Assembly: GCF_009812035.1 (NCBI RefSeq)
Contig: NZ_VZIZ01000004.1
Span: 1-64,000 of the forward strand
Source: Psychrobacter nivimaris
GTDB taxonomy: Bacteria; Pseudomonadota; Gammaproteobacteria; Pseudomonadales; Moraxellaceae
Direction: 5' to 3'
Length of the DNA stretch: 64,000 nt
Position numbers and translations under genes: made by a program. Below are positions 1-9,090 of the stretch, piece after piece (within the stretch, counting starts at the first letter, position 1; every line of letters begins with the position of its first letter). The notes under the pieces are model-generated. The model was not told where the DNA came from and did no database searches. It worked only from the letters and a program-made list of their open reading frames with translations.

Positions 1-2
1 AA

Positions 3-50
3 AAACTTGGTAATCCGCCTCTTCAGTTTGATTTGCTTATTTCAAGTTGA
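3..50 (+). CDS. possible C-terminal end of an upstream gene (partial)
   Basis: The third forward frame is open from the window edge to a TGA at 48-50 and reads KLGNPPLQFDLLISS. The composition could be the tail of a real protein whose body lies outside the window, but 15 residues are too few to identify it. Frame 1 is also open, to position 84, and would be an alternative. No function is proposed. Confidence 0.15.
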   Translation, partial: KLGNPPLQFDLLISS

Positions 51-283
51 GAGTGGGGTTAAGGTATATATTAATCTAACGTGACAATTATAAGTAAGTC
101 ACTATTCAATTAAGTTCACTATTCTAGTATTCTGATAGCTATAGCTGCTCTACTACGGTTCTTTGTATTTGGCATTGTAAGCTCTGTTTTGCTGTTTACA
201 AAAATAGTTCTAAATTACTTATATTCTTATAATATTTCCTTTTCTTGTAAGAATGATTATAAAAAATTATAGCGATTCAGCTT

Positions 284-727
284 ATGTACGAAATATTTCT
301 TCTATATACCATGTTATTCTTTTCTTCGCTTATCACTATTATTATAGTGGGTACTTTTTTAGTAGATGCATTTGTCTATTTATTTGGAGAGAAAATCAAC
401 TTCAAGACCGTTTCATATAACATATCTCCTGTTGGTAGAGAGTTTTGCTTAGGACATTGGCACTCTATAAATATAGTCTACGAATATGAGGTATCAGAAA
501 AGAACTATAGTAGTAGTTTACTTAATTCTACGAATTCTGTGATGAAGCTTAGCTATGAAAGTGCTAATGCGAGACTGTCAAAGTGTCTGAATGAAAGTAA
601 AGTTTACGTTGTTAAATCATTTCCTAAAATATCGATGATAATGCCTTTTAGCCAAGATCTTAGATACTATTTAGGATTGATCTTTAGCGTCTCATGTATG
701 ATATTTTCAGGTCTGAAAATTCTATAA
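284..727 (+). CDS. small membrane protein, possibly DUF3592-like
   Basis: A 147-residue protein with a strongly hydrophobic N-terminal segment (about residues 3-35) and a second one at the C-terminus (about 127-146), so probably two membrane spans with a soluble domain between. The middle contains a VYEYEV...Y pattern followed by a VYVV..FP stretch, which recalls DUF3592 proteins, whose extracytoplasmic domain sits between two helices; the match is weak. The gene is A+T-rich and stands alone, with a poor ribosome site. No function can be assigned. Confidence 0.5.
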   Translation: MYEIFLLYTMLFFSSLITIIIVGTFLVDAFVYLFGEKINFKTVSYNISPVGREFCLGHWHSINIVYEYEVSEKNYSSSLLNSTNSVMKLSYESANARLSKCLNESKVYVVKSFPKISMIMPFSQDLRYYLGLIFSVSCMIFSGLKIL

Positions 728-870
728 GTGTAATAAAGTTATTGAACGCTAGTTAGTGAGGTTAAAAACAGATGTCTTATTTGATAAGCTATTCTACAAT
801 AGCTCATTGACAGCCGTGCTAGCCAATTGATATATCTATTGTTCAAATACATGCAAGCAAAGGATAAATT

Positions 871-1134
871 TTGAGCGACTGCAAAGCGTTAGATGTTGAT
901 ATTGGGCAAGAGCATATTGCCATACAGCGACGATATGATGCTTTGGGCGCAGTAAATGATTTACTTATCGCTGTTTGGTTTTTGATTGGTAGCTTTTTCT
1001 TTTTGAAAGAATCGTTAACGACGGACGGCACATGGCTATTTATCCTTGGCAGCGCCCAACTACTTATCAAACCGCTAATTAAGCTAATCAGCTTGATTCA
1101 TGTTGGTAGGGTATTTAAACGCACAAAAAAATAA
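871..1134 (+). CDS. YrhK-like two-helix membrane protein
   Basis: An 87-residue protein that would start with TTG at 871. Two hydrophobic segments (about residues 28-47 and 52-75) are joined by a short turn and end in a basic tail, KRTKK. The pattern (an N-terminal RRYDALGAVNDL segment, then a helical hairpin) resembles the YrhK domain, a family of unknown role. It lies just upstream of the ars operon on the same strand but is separated from it by the arsR promoter/operator, so it is probably an independent gene. The start codon is uncertain because no ATG lies in frame near it. Confidence 0.5.
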   Translation: MSDCKALDVDIGQEHIAIQRRYDALGAVNDLLIAVWFLIGSFFFLKESLTTDGTWLFILGSAQLLIKPLIKLISLIHVGRVFKRTKK

Positions 1135-1166
1135 CAACCTCGTTCAAAACACATTGAATTATTTTA

Positions 1167-1190
1167 ATATGTCTGTATTATTGGACATAT
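1167..1190 (+). promoter_or_regulatory. candidate ArsR operator
   Basis: A 7-bp inverted repeat, ATATGTC at 1167-1173 and GACATAT at 1184-1190, has a 10-bp spacer. Its right arm runs into the ATG of arsR at 1189. Dyads of this kind in front of arsR are the usual binding sites of ArsR/SmtB dimers, so this is the likely autoregulatory operator of the ars operon. The assignment is inferred from position and symmetry. Confidence 0.5.
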
Positions 1191-1551
1191 GGAAATAACT
1201 AATGCTATCGCAAGCTTTGCTGCGCTCTCTCAAGATACTCGTTTAAAGGCTTTTAAGCTGCTAGTCAGCCATGAGCCTGAAGGCCTACCTGCGGGCGAAA
1301 TAGCCCGTCAGCTCGCTGTTCCTCATAACACAATGTCAGCCCACCTATCGGTGCTGGCACGGGCAGGGTGGGTGGTCTCACAGCGTCATAGCCGGCAGAT
1401 TATCTATCGTGCTTCGTTATTACATATGGATAACGTCATTCAGTTCCTGTTGCAAGATTGCTGTGCGGGACATCCAAAACTGTGTGCGTCACTCATGGAT
1501 AGCCTGAGCGACTGCAGAGTAAATGAGTCTGCTGAGCAAAGTAATGATTAA
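1189..1551 (+). CDS. arsR: ArsR-family arsenic-responsive repressor
   Basis: A 120-residue winged-helix repressor of the ArsR/SmtB family, expected to block ars transcription until As(III) binds. The helix-turn-helix spans about residues 34-62 (GEIARQLAV...MSAHLSVLARAGWV). The metal site appears to be the C-terminal cysteine cluster C91, C92 and C99. That places it with the ArsR type of Acidithiobacillus ferrooxidans (C-terminal cysteines) and not with the R773 type, whose cysteines lie in the DNA-binding helix. It is the first gene of arsR-arsC-arsH-arsB. The ATG overlaps the predicted operator and has no good Shine-Dalgarno sequence, so the message may be nearly leaderless. Confidence 0.9.
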   Translation: MEITNAIASFAALSQDTRLKAFKLLVSHEPEGLPAGEIARQLAVPHNTMSAHLSVLARAGWVVSQRHSRQIIYRASLLHMDNVIQFLLQDCCAGHPKLCASLMDSLSDCRVNESAEQSND

Positions 1552-1595
1552 ACCAATTATCAATTCAATAAATACATAAAATAGGTGTAAACACT

Positions 1596-2003
1596 ATGAA
1601 GCCATTAATCTTTCATAATCCTAAATGCGGTACATCTCGTAACACACTTGCCATTATTAAAGCGTCGGGTGAAGAGCCAGAAGTGGTGGAATATCTGAAA
1701 AATACGCCAACGCGCGACCGTTTAGTGGAGCTGTTGGCACAAATGCAGATTTCGCCTAGAGAGCTATTAAGAAGCAAAGAAGCTATTAATGATGAGCTTG
1801 GTCTGGATAATCCTGAGTTGTCTGACGACCAAATTATCGATGCCATGATTGCGCATCCTATTTTAATCAACCGTCCTATCGTAGTGACGGATAAAGGCGC
1901 TGCTCTATGCCGTCCGTCAGAGCGTGTGTTTGAATTGCTAGCAAATCCAGTAAGTAGCTTCACCAAAGAAGACGGCGAGGTTGTTACTCATGACAAACAC
2001 TGA
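1596..2003 (+). CDS. arsC: arsenate reductase, glutaredoxin-coupled type
   Basis: A 135-residue protein that reduces arsenate to arsenite in the cytosol using glutathione and glutaredoxin. The catalytic cysteine is C11 in the [12 protein letters not shown] motif at the N-terminus. The arginine-bearing LLRSKE segment (about residue 58) and the [17 protein letters not shown] segment (about residues 91-108) match the substrate-binding regions of the ArsC/Spx family. Length is close to the usual 115-140. Its 3' end overlaps arsH by 14 bp in another frame, which suggests translational coupling within the ars operon. Confidence 0.93.
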   Translation: MKPLIFHNPKCGTSRNTLAIIKASGEEPEVVEYLKNTPTRDRLVELLAQMQISPRELLRSKEAINDELGLDNPELSDDQIIDAMIAHPILINRPIVVTDKGAALCRPSERVFELLANPVSSFTKEDGEVVTHDKH

Positions 2004-2763
2004 GGTTGACCAAACATTAGCAGTTGATCCTACTGTTTCGCCAGAATTTAGCTTAGACGATTTGCCCAATATTGATATAGATAATCTTCAGCCTATCGAC
2101 ATTGATTCTTTAGTTGCGCCAAATGATTCACGTCATCCGCCGAAAATATTAGTGCTATACGGTTCTGTCCGTGCACGCTCGTTTTCTAGATTGGCCGCTG
2201 AAGAGTCTAGCCGATTGCTACGTTGGTATGGTTGTGAAGTAAAAATGTTTGATCCGTCCGGCTTGCCGTTGCCTGACGATGTAGACTCAGACCATCCTAA
2301 AGTGCAAGAATTGCGGGAGCTGGCGCAGTGGTCAGAAGGCATGCTGTGGGTGAGTCCAGAGCGTCACGGCAGTATCACTAGTATTATGAAAGCGCAAATC
2401 GACTGGATACCGCTGTCACTAGGTGGCGTGCGTCCAACTCAAGGTAAAACACTAGCACTGATGCAAGTCAGCGGCGGCAGTCAGAGCTTCAATACAGTTA
2501 ATCAAATGCGTATTCTTGGGCGCTGGATGCGGATGATTACTATCCCCAATCAATCTTCGATACCCAAAGCATTTTTGGAGTTCAACGACGACAATCGCAT
2601 GGATATGTCTCCGTTATATCTGCGTCTTGTCGATGTCTGTGAGGAGCTAGTGAAGTTTACTTGGCTCACACGCGGACGTTCAGATTATCTCACTGATCGT
2701 TATTCAGAACGCGTTGAGAGTGCTGAAGAACTATCGAGCCGCGTCAATCAAAAATCGATCTAA
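1990..2763 (+). CDS. arsH: ArsH NADPH-dependent FMN organoarsenical oxidase
   Basis: About 257 residues from the ATG at 1990. A TTG nine bases earlier is in frame but less likely. The flavodoxin-like fold shows the FMN phosphate loop [15 protein letters not shown] after a roughly 45-residue N-terminal extension, then the [21 protein letters not shown] segment characteristic of ArsH. Characterised ArsH enzymes oxidise trivalent methylated or aromatic arsenicals to the less toxic pentavalent forms. It overlaps arsC and precedes arsB. Its presence matters because an ArsM methyltransferase lies at 36.1 kb and would produce the trivalent methylarsenicals that ArsH acts on. Confidence 0.92.
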   Translation: MTNTEVDQTLAVDPTVSPEFSLDDLPNIDIDNLQPIDIDSLVAPNDSRHPPKILVLYGSVRARSFSRLAAEESSRLLRWYGCEVKMFDPSGLPLPDDVDSDHPKVQELRELAQWSEGMLWVSPERHGSITSIMKAQIDWIPLSLGGVRPTQGKTLALMQVSGGSQSFNTVNQMRILGRWMRMITIPNQSSIPKAFLEFNDDNRMDMSPLYLRLVDVCEELVKFTWLTRGRSDYLTDRYSERVESAEELSSRVNQKSI

Positions 2764-2830
2764 CCTCCTAATCGATCTAATTTCCTATATTAAATCGGCT
2801 GAATAAAATCAGCTTAAGTAAGGTCGTACA

Positions 2831-4138
2831 ATGCTTGCATTTGCTATTTTTGTGGTCACTTTAGTCTTAGTTATTTGGCAACCTAAAGGATTGGGCATCG
2901 GCTGGAGCGCCATGGGTGGTGCTTTAGTCGCGTTAGCGCTTGGCGTCGTGCAGTTATCAGATGTGGGTATCGTCTGGGATATTGTCTGGGATGCGACCTT
3001 TACTTTTGTGGCGCTGATTATCATCTCGCTTATCTTAGATCGGGCAGGGTTTTTTGGCTGGGCTGCATTGCACGTGGCACGTCTTGGCAATGGGCAAGGG
3101 CGCTTGTTGTTTCCGATGATTGTCATATTGGGCGCCTTTATTTCTGCCTTTTTTGCCAATGATGGTGCTGCGCTATTACTAACCCCGATTGTCATTGCTA
3201 TCTTGCTACGTCTGAAATTTTCGCCACCATCAGCTTTAGCATTTATCATAGCGACTGGTTTTATCGCTGATACGGCAAGCTTGCCATTGGTCACCTCAAA
3301 TTTAGTCAACATTGTCAGTGCCAATTATTTCGATATTGGCTTTGGTCGTTATGCGGCGGTAATGGTACCGGTCAATATAGTGTCTGTATTAGCGACGCTA
3401 CTGGTGTTGTGGGTTGTCTATGCGCGTCATATTCCAAAAACCTACTCAACTAGCGAGCTAAGCGCTCCAGAATCTGCCATTACCGATCCATTAGTATTCC
3501 GAGCTGCTTTTCCACTATTAGGCTTGCTACTGGTCGCCTACTTTGCAACAGAGCCGTTGGGGCTGCCTATTTCACTGGTTACAGGCATCGCTGCTGTTGC
3601 ACTAATGGCAATCGCTGGTCGCATATGGCAAGGCGGGCGTGGTGCGGTGGTCTCTGTGAGCGATGTGGTACGTAAAGCGCCTTGGCAAATCGTACTATTT
3701 TCAATCGGTATGTATTTGGTGGTATATGGTCTGGGTAATGCAGGACTTACTGCTTATGGTGCGCAAGTACTCAACTGGTTGGGTCAGCAAGGCGCAGTCA
3801 TTGCTACCGTCGGAACTGGGTTCTTGTCTGCTATCGTCGCTTCTGTGATGAATAATATGCCAGCAACGCTAGTCGGCGCGCTTGCGATTGATCAAGCACA
3901 AGTACCTGCGGCAACACGAGAGCTAATGATTTATGCCAATGTCATCGGTAATGATTTGGGTCCTAAGTTTACGCCGATTGGTAGTCTGGCTACTTTACTA
4001 TGGTTACATGTGTTGGCAGAAAAGGACTACAAAATCAGCTGGGGGCAGTACATAAAGATTGGTCTACTGATCACGCCGCCTGTGTTGTTAGTGACACTGT
4101 TGGCATTGGTGTTATGGTTGCCAATGTTGCCAAGCTAA
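2831..4138 (+). CDS. arsB: arsenite efflux membrane protein ArsB
   Basis: A 435-residue, almost entirely hydrophobic protein with about 11-12 membrane spans. It belongs to the ArsB/NhaD-type ion transporter superfamily and extrudes arsenite across the inner membrane. Family segments include FFANDGAALLLTPIVIAILLRL near residues 110-130 and MNNMPATLVGALAI with GNDLGPKFTPIGSLATLLWL in the C-terminal half. No arsA ATPase gene is present, so it presumably works as a proton-driven carrier. It is the last gene of arsRCHB, 67 bp after arsH, and is followed by a terminator at 4293. Confidence 0.92.
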   Translation: MLAFAIFVVTLVLVIWQPKGLGIGWSAMGGALVALALGVVQLSDVGIVWDIVWDATFTFVALIIISLILDRAGFFGWAALHVARLGNGQGRLLFPMIVILGAFISAFFANDGAALLLTPIVIAILLRLKFSPPSALAFIIATGFIADTASLPLVTSNLVNIVSANYFDIGFGRYAAVMVPVNIVSVLATLLVLWVVYARHIPKTYSTSELSAPESAITDPLVFRAAFPLLGLLLVAYFATEPLGLPISLVTGIAAVALMAIAGRIWQGGRGAVVSVSDVVRKAPWQIVLFSIGMYLVVYGLGNAGLTAYGAQVLNWLGQQGAVIATVGTGFLSAIVASVMNNMPATLVGALAIDQAQVPAATRELMIYANVIGNDLGPKFTPIGSLATLLWLHVLAEKDYKISWGQYIKIGLLITPPVLLVTLLALVLWLPMLPS

Positions 4139-4292
4139 GCTAGCCAACAGAAAGCTTGCTACAGTTATATCCTATCGTGACAATGATATTTACTTTTAAA
4201 TATCATTGTCATAATCAAGAATGAGATAAAATAGTTGTAAGCGTTTATCAAAAGAGCAACGGTGATAAATAATATTAAATGAGAGACATAAA

Positions 4293-4321
4293 AAAACCCT
4301 CATCAAATTGATGAGGGTTTT
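4293..4321 (+). terminator. rho-independent terminator after arsB (bidirectional)
   Basis: A near-perfect hairpin in which AAAACCCTCATCAA (4293-4306) pairs with TTGATGAGGGTTTT (4308-4321). It has A runs on one side and T runs on the other, so it can end the ars operon on the plus strand and tRNA-Asn transcripts on the minus strand. Confidence 0.8.
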
Positions 4322-4374
4322 GGCAAATGCCATAATTGAATCAAAGTTGACTCAAGAAATTTACTACTAAAATG

Positions 4375-4450
4375 TGGCTCTCCAACCTGGGCTCGAACCA
4401 GGGACACACGGATTAACAGTCCGTTGCTCTACCAACTGAGCTATTGGAGA
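4375..4450 (-). tRNA. tRNA-Asn (GTT)
   Basis: On the minus strand the 76-nt sequence begins TCTCCAATAGCTCAGTTGG and ends with the matching acceptor strand TTGGAGA, a discriminator G and an encoded CCA. The anticodon loop CTGTTAA gives anticodon GTT, and the T-loop GGTTCGAGCCC is canonical. It is a single tRNA with no partners, and the hairpin at 4293-4321 could terminate it. Confidence 0.97.
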
Positions 4451-4632
4451 ATAAGCTATAAGTACTTGAGACCTTACAACGAGCCTTAACAGTCTCTAAC
4501 GAGTTCTTGCTAAGTGGGGCGTATTCTAGCAAAGTTAAAAAATACGTCAAGCCTTTTTTTGCATAATTAGTAAAAATTGTCATTTTAATGATGAGATAGC
4601 GTGTTTTTCCTAGTTATGCCTAAGACTCTCGT

Positions 4633-4671
4633 AAAAAAGACGCCCTATAGAGTGTATAGGGCGTCTTTTTT
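4633..4671 (-). terminator. terminator of the aspC-type gene
   Basis: AAAAAAGACGCCCTATA (4633-4649) pairs perfectly with TATAGGGCGTCTTTTTT (4655-4671) around a 5-nt loop, 35 bp beyond the minus-strand stop codon of the aminotransferase gene. Read on the minus strand it ends in a T run. Confidence 0.85.
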
Positions 4672-4705
4672 ATGAACAGCGGTAAGGCTCGTTGCTATTT
4701 ACGAT

Positions 4706-5908
4706 TTATTCAGCAACGTCTAAATCAGCCACTGCTTTTTCGATACGCGATAGCGCATCTTTTAGCGTCGCTTCATCAGTAGCGTACGAGATACGCATAT
4801 AGCCGCCGAGACCGAACGCATCGCCAGGTACGACTGCCACGCCTACTTTGTCCAATAACCATGCTGAGAATTCAGTACATGATGACAGGCCAGCTGCTTT
4901 GATGAGCGGTACGATATTTGGGTATACATAGAATGCGCCATCAGGACGCAAGCAAGTAATGCCTTTAATGGCATTTAAACCATCTACGACTAGGTCACAG
5001 CGTTTCTCAAAGGCGGCTACCATCGGCTCTAGTACGCTCTGATCACCACTGATAGCGACTTCCGCTGCCACTTGGCTGATTGACGTTGGGCATGAGGTAG
5101 ATTGTGACTGTACCTTTTTCATCGCGCCGATTAGCTTAGCAGGGCCACCCGCATAGCCGATACGCCAGCCTGTCATTGCATATGCTTTAGACACACCGTT
5201 CAAGATGATTGCGCGATCTTTTAGCTCAGGTGCCGCGTTTAAGATATTGTAGAACTTATCACCTGTCCAGCGGATGTGCTCGTACATATCGTCTGAAGCT
5301 ACATAGACTTGTGGATGTTTTTTCAATACTTCAGCGATGGCCTTTAGCTCATCTAATGTGTAAATCATACCTGTTGGGTTAGATGGGCTGTTTAATACCA
5401 ATAGTTTAGTCTTGTCAGTGATCGCTTCTTCTAACTGCTCAGGGGTAATTTTGAAGTCTTGCTCCGCTGGGCATTTGACGATGACTGGCACACCTTCTGC
5501 GATGATAACCATGTCAGGATAGCTGACCCAGTATGGTGCTGGGATGATGACTTCATCGCCAGGATTGATAAATGCTTGGGCAAGGTTAAAGAATGACTGC
5601 TTACCACCGACCGATACTAGGATTTCGTTTGGCTCGTAGCTGATGTCATTGTCGCGCTTAAACTTCTCGATGATGGCTGTTTTTAGCTCTGGCGTACCAT
5701 CGACAGCCGTATATTTAGTGAAGCCATCATTGATTGCATCGATTGCTGCTTTTTTGATGTGTTCAGGAGTATCAAAATCAGGTTCACCAGCGCCCAAGCC
5801 GATAATATCTTTACCAGCTGCTTTGAGCTCTTTGGCTTTATTGGTAATCGCTAGCGTAGGTGATGGTTGGATGTTGTTGACGCGGTCAGACAGTTGCAAC
5901 TCGCTCAT
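4706..5908 (-). CDS. aspC: PLP-dependent aspartate-type aminotransferase
   Basis: A 400-residue class I/II aminotransferase of the Ib (bacterial AAT) type. It transfers amino groups between aspartate or related amino acids and 2-oxoglutarate. Visible features are GAGEPDFDTP near the N-terminus, YTAVDGTPELK, NSPSNPTG with N177 near the pyridine ring, and the PLP lysine K241 in NGVSKAYAMTGWRIGYAG. The length is typical. It is a single gene flanked by its own terminator and a long upstream gap. Substrate preference cannot be read from sequence, so the symbol is the closest family name. Confidence 0.85.
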   Translation of the reverse strand: MSELQLSDRVNNIQPSPTLAITNKAKELKAAGKDIIGLGAGEPDFDTPEHIKKAAIDAINDGFTKYTAVDGTPELKTAIIEKFKRDNDISYEPNEILVSVGGKQSFFNLAQAFINPGDEVIIPAPYWVSYPDMVIIAEGVPVIVKCPAEQDFKITPEQLEEAITDKTKLLVLNSPSNPTGMIYTLDELKAIAEVLKKHPQVYVASDDMYEHIRWTGDKFYNILNAAPELKDRAIILNGVSKAYAMTGWRIGYAGGPAKLIGAMKKVQSQSTSCPTSISQVAAEVAISGDQSVLEPMVAAFEKRCDLVVDGLNAIKGITCLRPDGAFYVYPNIVPLIKAAGLSSCTEFSAWLLDKVGVAVVPGDAFGLGGYMRISYATDEATLKDALSRIEKAVADLDVAE

Positions 5909-6462
5909 GAGAGATCCTTTTTTATATGAGGGTGGGATTTGTGAAAATCTGATATTAATTATATAACGTTTTCATTGCTATCAGGACAAGATGTCAGATA
6001 GTTTAAGAAAAGATAGCCTTATCTTACCGTAATACGGTGGTCATTCGATTATAGATGATGGTAATAATGCTTCGGCAAACGACGCGATTGCTAATTTTTG
6101 AATTGTAGCATGCTGATATTGAGCTGTCTTACGACGCTAGTAACAGAATATTGTGTCGTTGCTTGTGATAGTAGCACCCTTATAAAGATGACAAATAACA
6201 TGCTTATATTAAGCTTGAGCCAGACGATTGCGAAGACACAACAATAAACCTGTAGCCAACCACTATAATTATTTAGATTTGTTAAATAAAATGGCTTATA
6301 GCTTAATAAAATGCGCCCAATGATATCTGCGAAGAATAACGATAATTAATAGCTAGTTGCTATCAAAGGTCTAAGGTTTTATTAGGTAATCAGTTTAAGA
6401 GCATTAATTCCATATTATGAAAATACTTAAAAAGATAAGAATACTCAAAAAGGATATTTACG
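5909..6462. other. intergenic region between divergent aspC and SDR genes
   Basis: A stretch of 554 bp with promoters expected for both divergent genes. I see no open frame with a convincing ribosome site, no tRNA-like fold and no strong hairpin. The purine-rich AAGGATCTCTC just upstream of the aspC ATG is its likely ribosome site. Confidence 0.5.
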
Positions 6463-7200
6463 ATGACAGATTCTACTGAAAAATTACATATTCTCATTAC
6501 TGGGGCGACGTCAGGCATTGGTAAGCAGTTGGCAAAAGACTATCTACTAGCAGATCATCATGTATATGCGGTCGGCCGTGACGACGAAGCGTTGACTGAA
6601 CTTCAGGCGTTAGGCGCAGAAACGATTGATTTAGACTTAATGGATCGAGAAAAGGTCATCGAAGCTTTTGAAAAAATCGACAATGTCGATCTAGCAATTT
6701 GCGGTGCTGGCATGTGCGAGTACTTAGATATGCCGAACTTTGATAGCAGTGTCTTTATGAAAGTCATGTCGGTCAATATGGGTACGTTGTCGCATGCGAT
6801 CGAAGGAGTGCTGCCAAAGCTAATTGCTTCAAAAGGTCGCTTGGTCGGTATCGGTTCAGCATCTGCTTATGTGCCTTTTGCGCGCGCTGAGGCCTATGGT
6901 AGCTCAAAAGCTGCTATCCATTATCTAATGAAGACACTACAGATTAGCCTTGCTCCGCATGATGTGTCAGTCAGCTTAGTCGTACCTGGTTTTGTCGAAA
7001 CACCGATGACCAAACAGAATGACTTTCCGATGCCGTTTATCCAAACGCCAGCGCAGGCTAGCCAAGCCATACGCGACGGTATCGAAAGCGGGCATGAGGT
7101 GATTGAATTTCCGAAAAAACTAACCATGCCTTTAAAAGCATTGGGCACGCTGCCTGATTTGGTCTGGCAGCAAGTTAGTGAAAAACTTAATAAAAAATAA
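6463..7200 (+). CDS. short-chain dehydrogenase/reductase of the cfa-linked module
   Basis: A 245-residue Rossmann-fold oxidoreductase. The NAD(P) loop TGATSGIG lies at about residues 14-21, the catalytic serine in GIGSASAYVPFAR, and the Tyr-Lys pair in AYGSSKAAIHYL at about residues 145-149. The substrate is unknown. It stands 79 bp before an FAD oxidoreductase, a DUF1365 protein and a cyclopropane-fatty-acid synthase, all on the same strand. SDRs recur in such clusters in proteobacteria, so a role in modifying acyl chains or lipids is inferred. The AAAAAGGATATTTACG just upstream supports this ATG. Confidence 0.85.
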   Translation: MTDSTEKLHILITGATSGIGKQLAKDYLLADHHVYAVGRDDEALTELQALGAETIDLDLMDREKVIEAFEKIDNVDLAICGAGMCEYLDMPNFDSSVFMKVMSVNMGTLSHAIEGVLPKLIASKGRLVGIGSASAYVPFARAEAYGSSKAAIHYLMKTLQISLAPHDVSVSLVVPGFVETPMTKQNDFPMPFIQTPAQASQAIRDGIESGHEVIEFPKKLTMPLKALGTLPDLVWQQVSEKLNKK

Positions 7201-7279
7201 TCTACTATTAAAAATAATCTACTATCAATAGAACTCTTAGCCATCATATCGACAGAAAAATACAGAAGGGAATGCTTTT

Positions 7280-9007
7280 ATGCCGTTTACTCGTTTCAAG
7301 CGTGCAAGTAACCAAAAAAATGCTAAAACAAACTCTGACCATCAGACTACCCCAAAACGTATTGCTATCATCGGCTCAGGTGTATCAGGACTGACATGTG
7401 CCCATTATCTAGGTACGCATCATGATGTGACGGTATTTGAAGCCAACGATTATATCGGCGGGCATGTAAATACGATTGACGTGGCACTACAAGACGGTAA
7501 AAAAGCAAAAAGTAGCAATGTAGAGAGTAGTGCGATAGATACAGGATTTATTGTTTTCAATGAGCGCACATACCCGAACTTTTTCCGTTTGCTTCATGAG
7601 TTGCAGGTGCCGTTTCAGGCAACGGATATGAGCTTTTCTGTCAAAAATACTGCACGTCATTTTGAATACAATGGTCATACGCTCAATACTTTATTGTCAC
7701 AACGTAAAAATGTACTTAATCCAAAATTCTGGCAATTTATCAAAGATATCTTACAGTTTAACAAGCATATCAAACAACTACGCCAAGATTACGACAGCGC
7801 ACGCTCTCAAGGACAAGATGTCAGTAGCTTTGCAGAGCAAACGCTCGGTGGTTATTTGGCACAAAAAAAATACGGTCAGCTATTTACTGATAACTATCTA
7901 TTGCCAATGGTATCGGCTATATGGTCAACCAGCCTAGATGAAGTGCAAGCATTTCCTTTGGTGTTTTTTGCACAGTTCTTTGACAACCATGGGTTGCTGG
8001 ATGTGGTCAATCGTCCGCAGTGGTTTACGATAAAAGGCGGTTCAAAACAGTACGTCAATAAATTGATTCCACGCTTTATCAAAGCGGGTGGCAAGATACG
8101 GGTCAATAGCCCAGTACAGTCTGTAGTTCGTGATGGTGAGCAAGTAACTTTGACAGTACAGAATGCTTTGACAGTGCAGGATAAAGGTAACGCTGACAAC
8201 CGTAGAGAAAAACTTGTATTCGACGAGGTTATTTTTGCTTGTCATGCAGATACCGCACTAAAGATATTAAAGGATGCGGGCACCGATGAATCTGAAGTAT
8301 TAGGTCATTTCCGCTTTACCAAAAACACAGCTGTACTGCACACCGATACCAGTGTTTTACCTAAGAAGCCACTGGCATGGGCAAGCTGGAATTACTTAAT
8401 AGATGAAACAGTTTCAGGCAGTGTTAAGGATGAGCAAGCGTTTGGAAACGCACAGATACCTGCAAAGCCAGTGCTGACTTATCACATGAATATCCTGCAA
8501 CGCCTGACCAAAAAACACAATTATTTGGTCACATTAAACCCAGCTGTAGACAATAAAAGCGTTGATGATAAGCAGATAATTAAAAGCATCGATTACAGTC
8601 ATCCAGTGTTCGATCTTGCGATGATTGAGGCGCAGACTAAATGGTCGAGTATCTCGGGTAACGGTTCGCACACACATTTCTGCGGGGCTTATTGGTTTAA
8701 TGGCTTTCATGAAGATGGTGTACGCAGTGGATTACGCGTCTGTCGGGCGCTTGGTCTTGATATTGATATAAAAGATGAGGTTGACCCAGCTCATTTACCT
8801 GACGCTGATAGCGCGCACACGCCGTTTCGTTATAAAGATTTGCCTATAAAAGCGGATACCAAATTACGTAGACTGAACAAGCGCGAAGTAAACATAGCGA
8901 CGACCAATCAGGAGCTGGTCGAGTATGCTAATCGTTTACAGAGTTCAACTGCTGATACGAGCCAATATAAGAAACGTGGCTTATTCGGTCGCCGTAAAAC
9001 CAAATAA
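7280..9007 (+). CDS. FAD-dependent amine-oxidase-like protein of the cfa cluster
   Basis: A 575-residue flavoprotein. The dinucleotide-binding fingerprint IAIIGSGVSGLTCAHYL (about residues 30-46) is followed by FEANDYIGGHVNT, the second FAD contact. A GGSKQYVNKLIPRF segment at about residue 253 is typical of amine-oxidase/desaturase-like flavoproteins. The N-terminal 28 residues and C-terminal 40 residues are polar and basic extensions. Homologues sit next to DUF1365 and cfa-type methyltransferase genes in many bacteria, and some clusters of this kind are linked to making modified fatty acids. The reaction of this protein is not known to me. Confidence 0.82.
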   Translation: MPFTRFKRASNQKNAKTNSDHQTTPKRIAIIGSGVSGLTCAHYLGTHHDVTVFEANDYIGGHVNTIDVALQDGKKAKSSNVESSAIDTGFIVFNERTYPNFFRLLHELQVPFQATDMSFSVKNTARHFEYNGHTLNTLLSQRKNVLNPKFWQFIKDILQFNKHIKQLRQDYDSARSQGQDVSSFAEQTLGGYLAQKKYGQLFTDNYLLPMVSAIWSTSLDEVQAFPLVFFAQFFDNHGLLDVVNRPQWFTIKGGSKQYVNKLIPRFIKAGGKIRVNSPVQSVVRDGEQVTLTVQNALTVQDKGNADNRREKLVFDEVIFACHADTALKILKDAGTDESEVLGHFRFTKNTAVLHTDTSVLPKKPLAWASWNYLIDETVSGSVKDEQAFGNAQIPAKPVLTYHMNILQRLTKKHNYLVTLNPAVDNKSVDDKQIIKSIDYSHPVFDLAMIEAQTKWSSISGNGSHTHFCGAYWFNGFHEDGVRSGLRVCRALGLDIDIKDEVDPAHLPDADSAHTPFRYKDLPIKADTKLRRLNKREVNIATTNQELVEYANRLQSSTADTSQYKKRGLFGRRKTK

Positions 9008-9090
9008 TATGACGATTAATGCCGTTATGTATTCTAAGTGTTTTGAAAGATTCGCCATATAAAAGTATGCCGTTACATAAGAGACTATTT

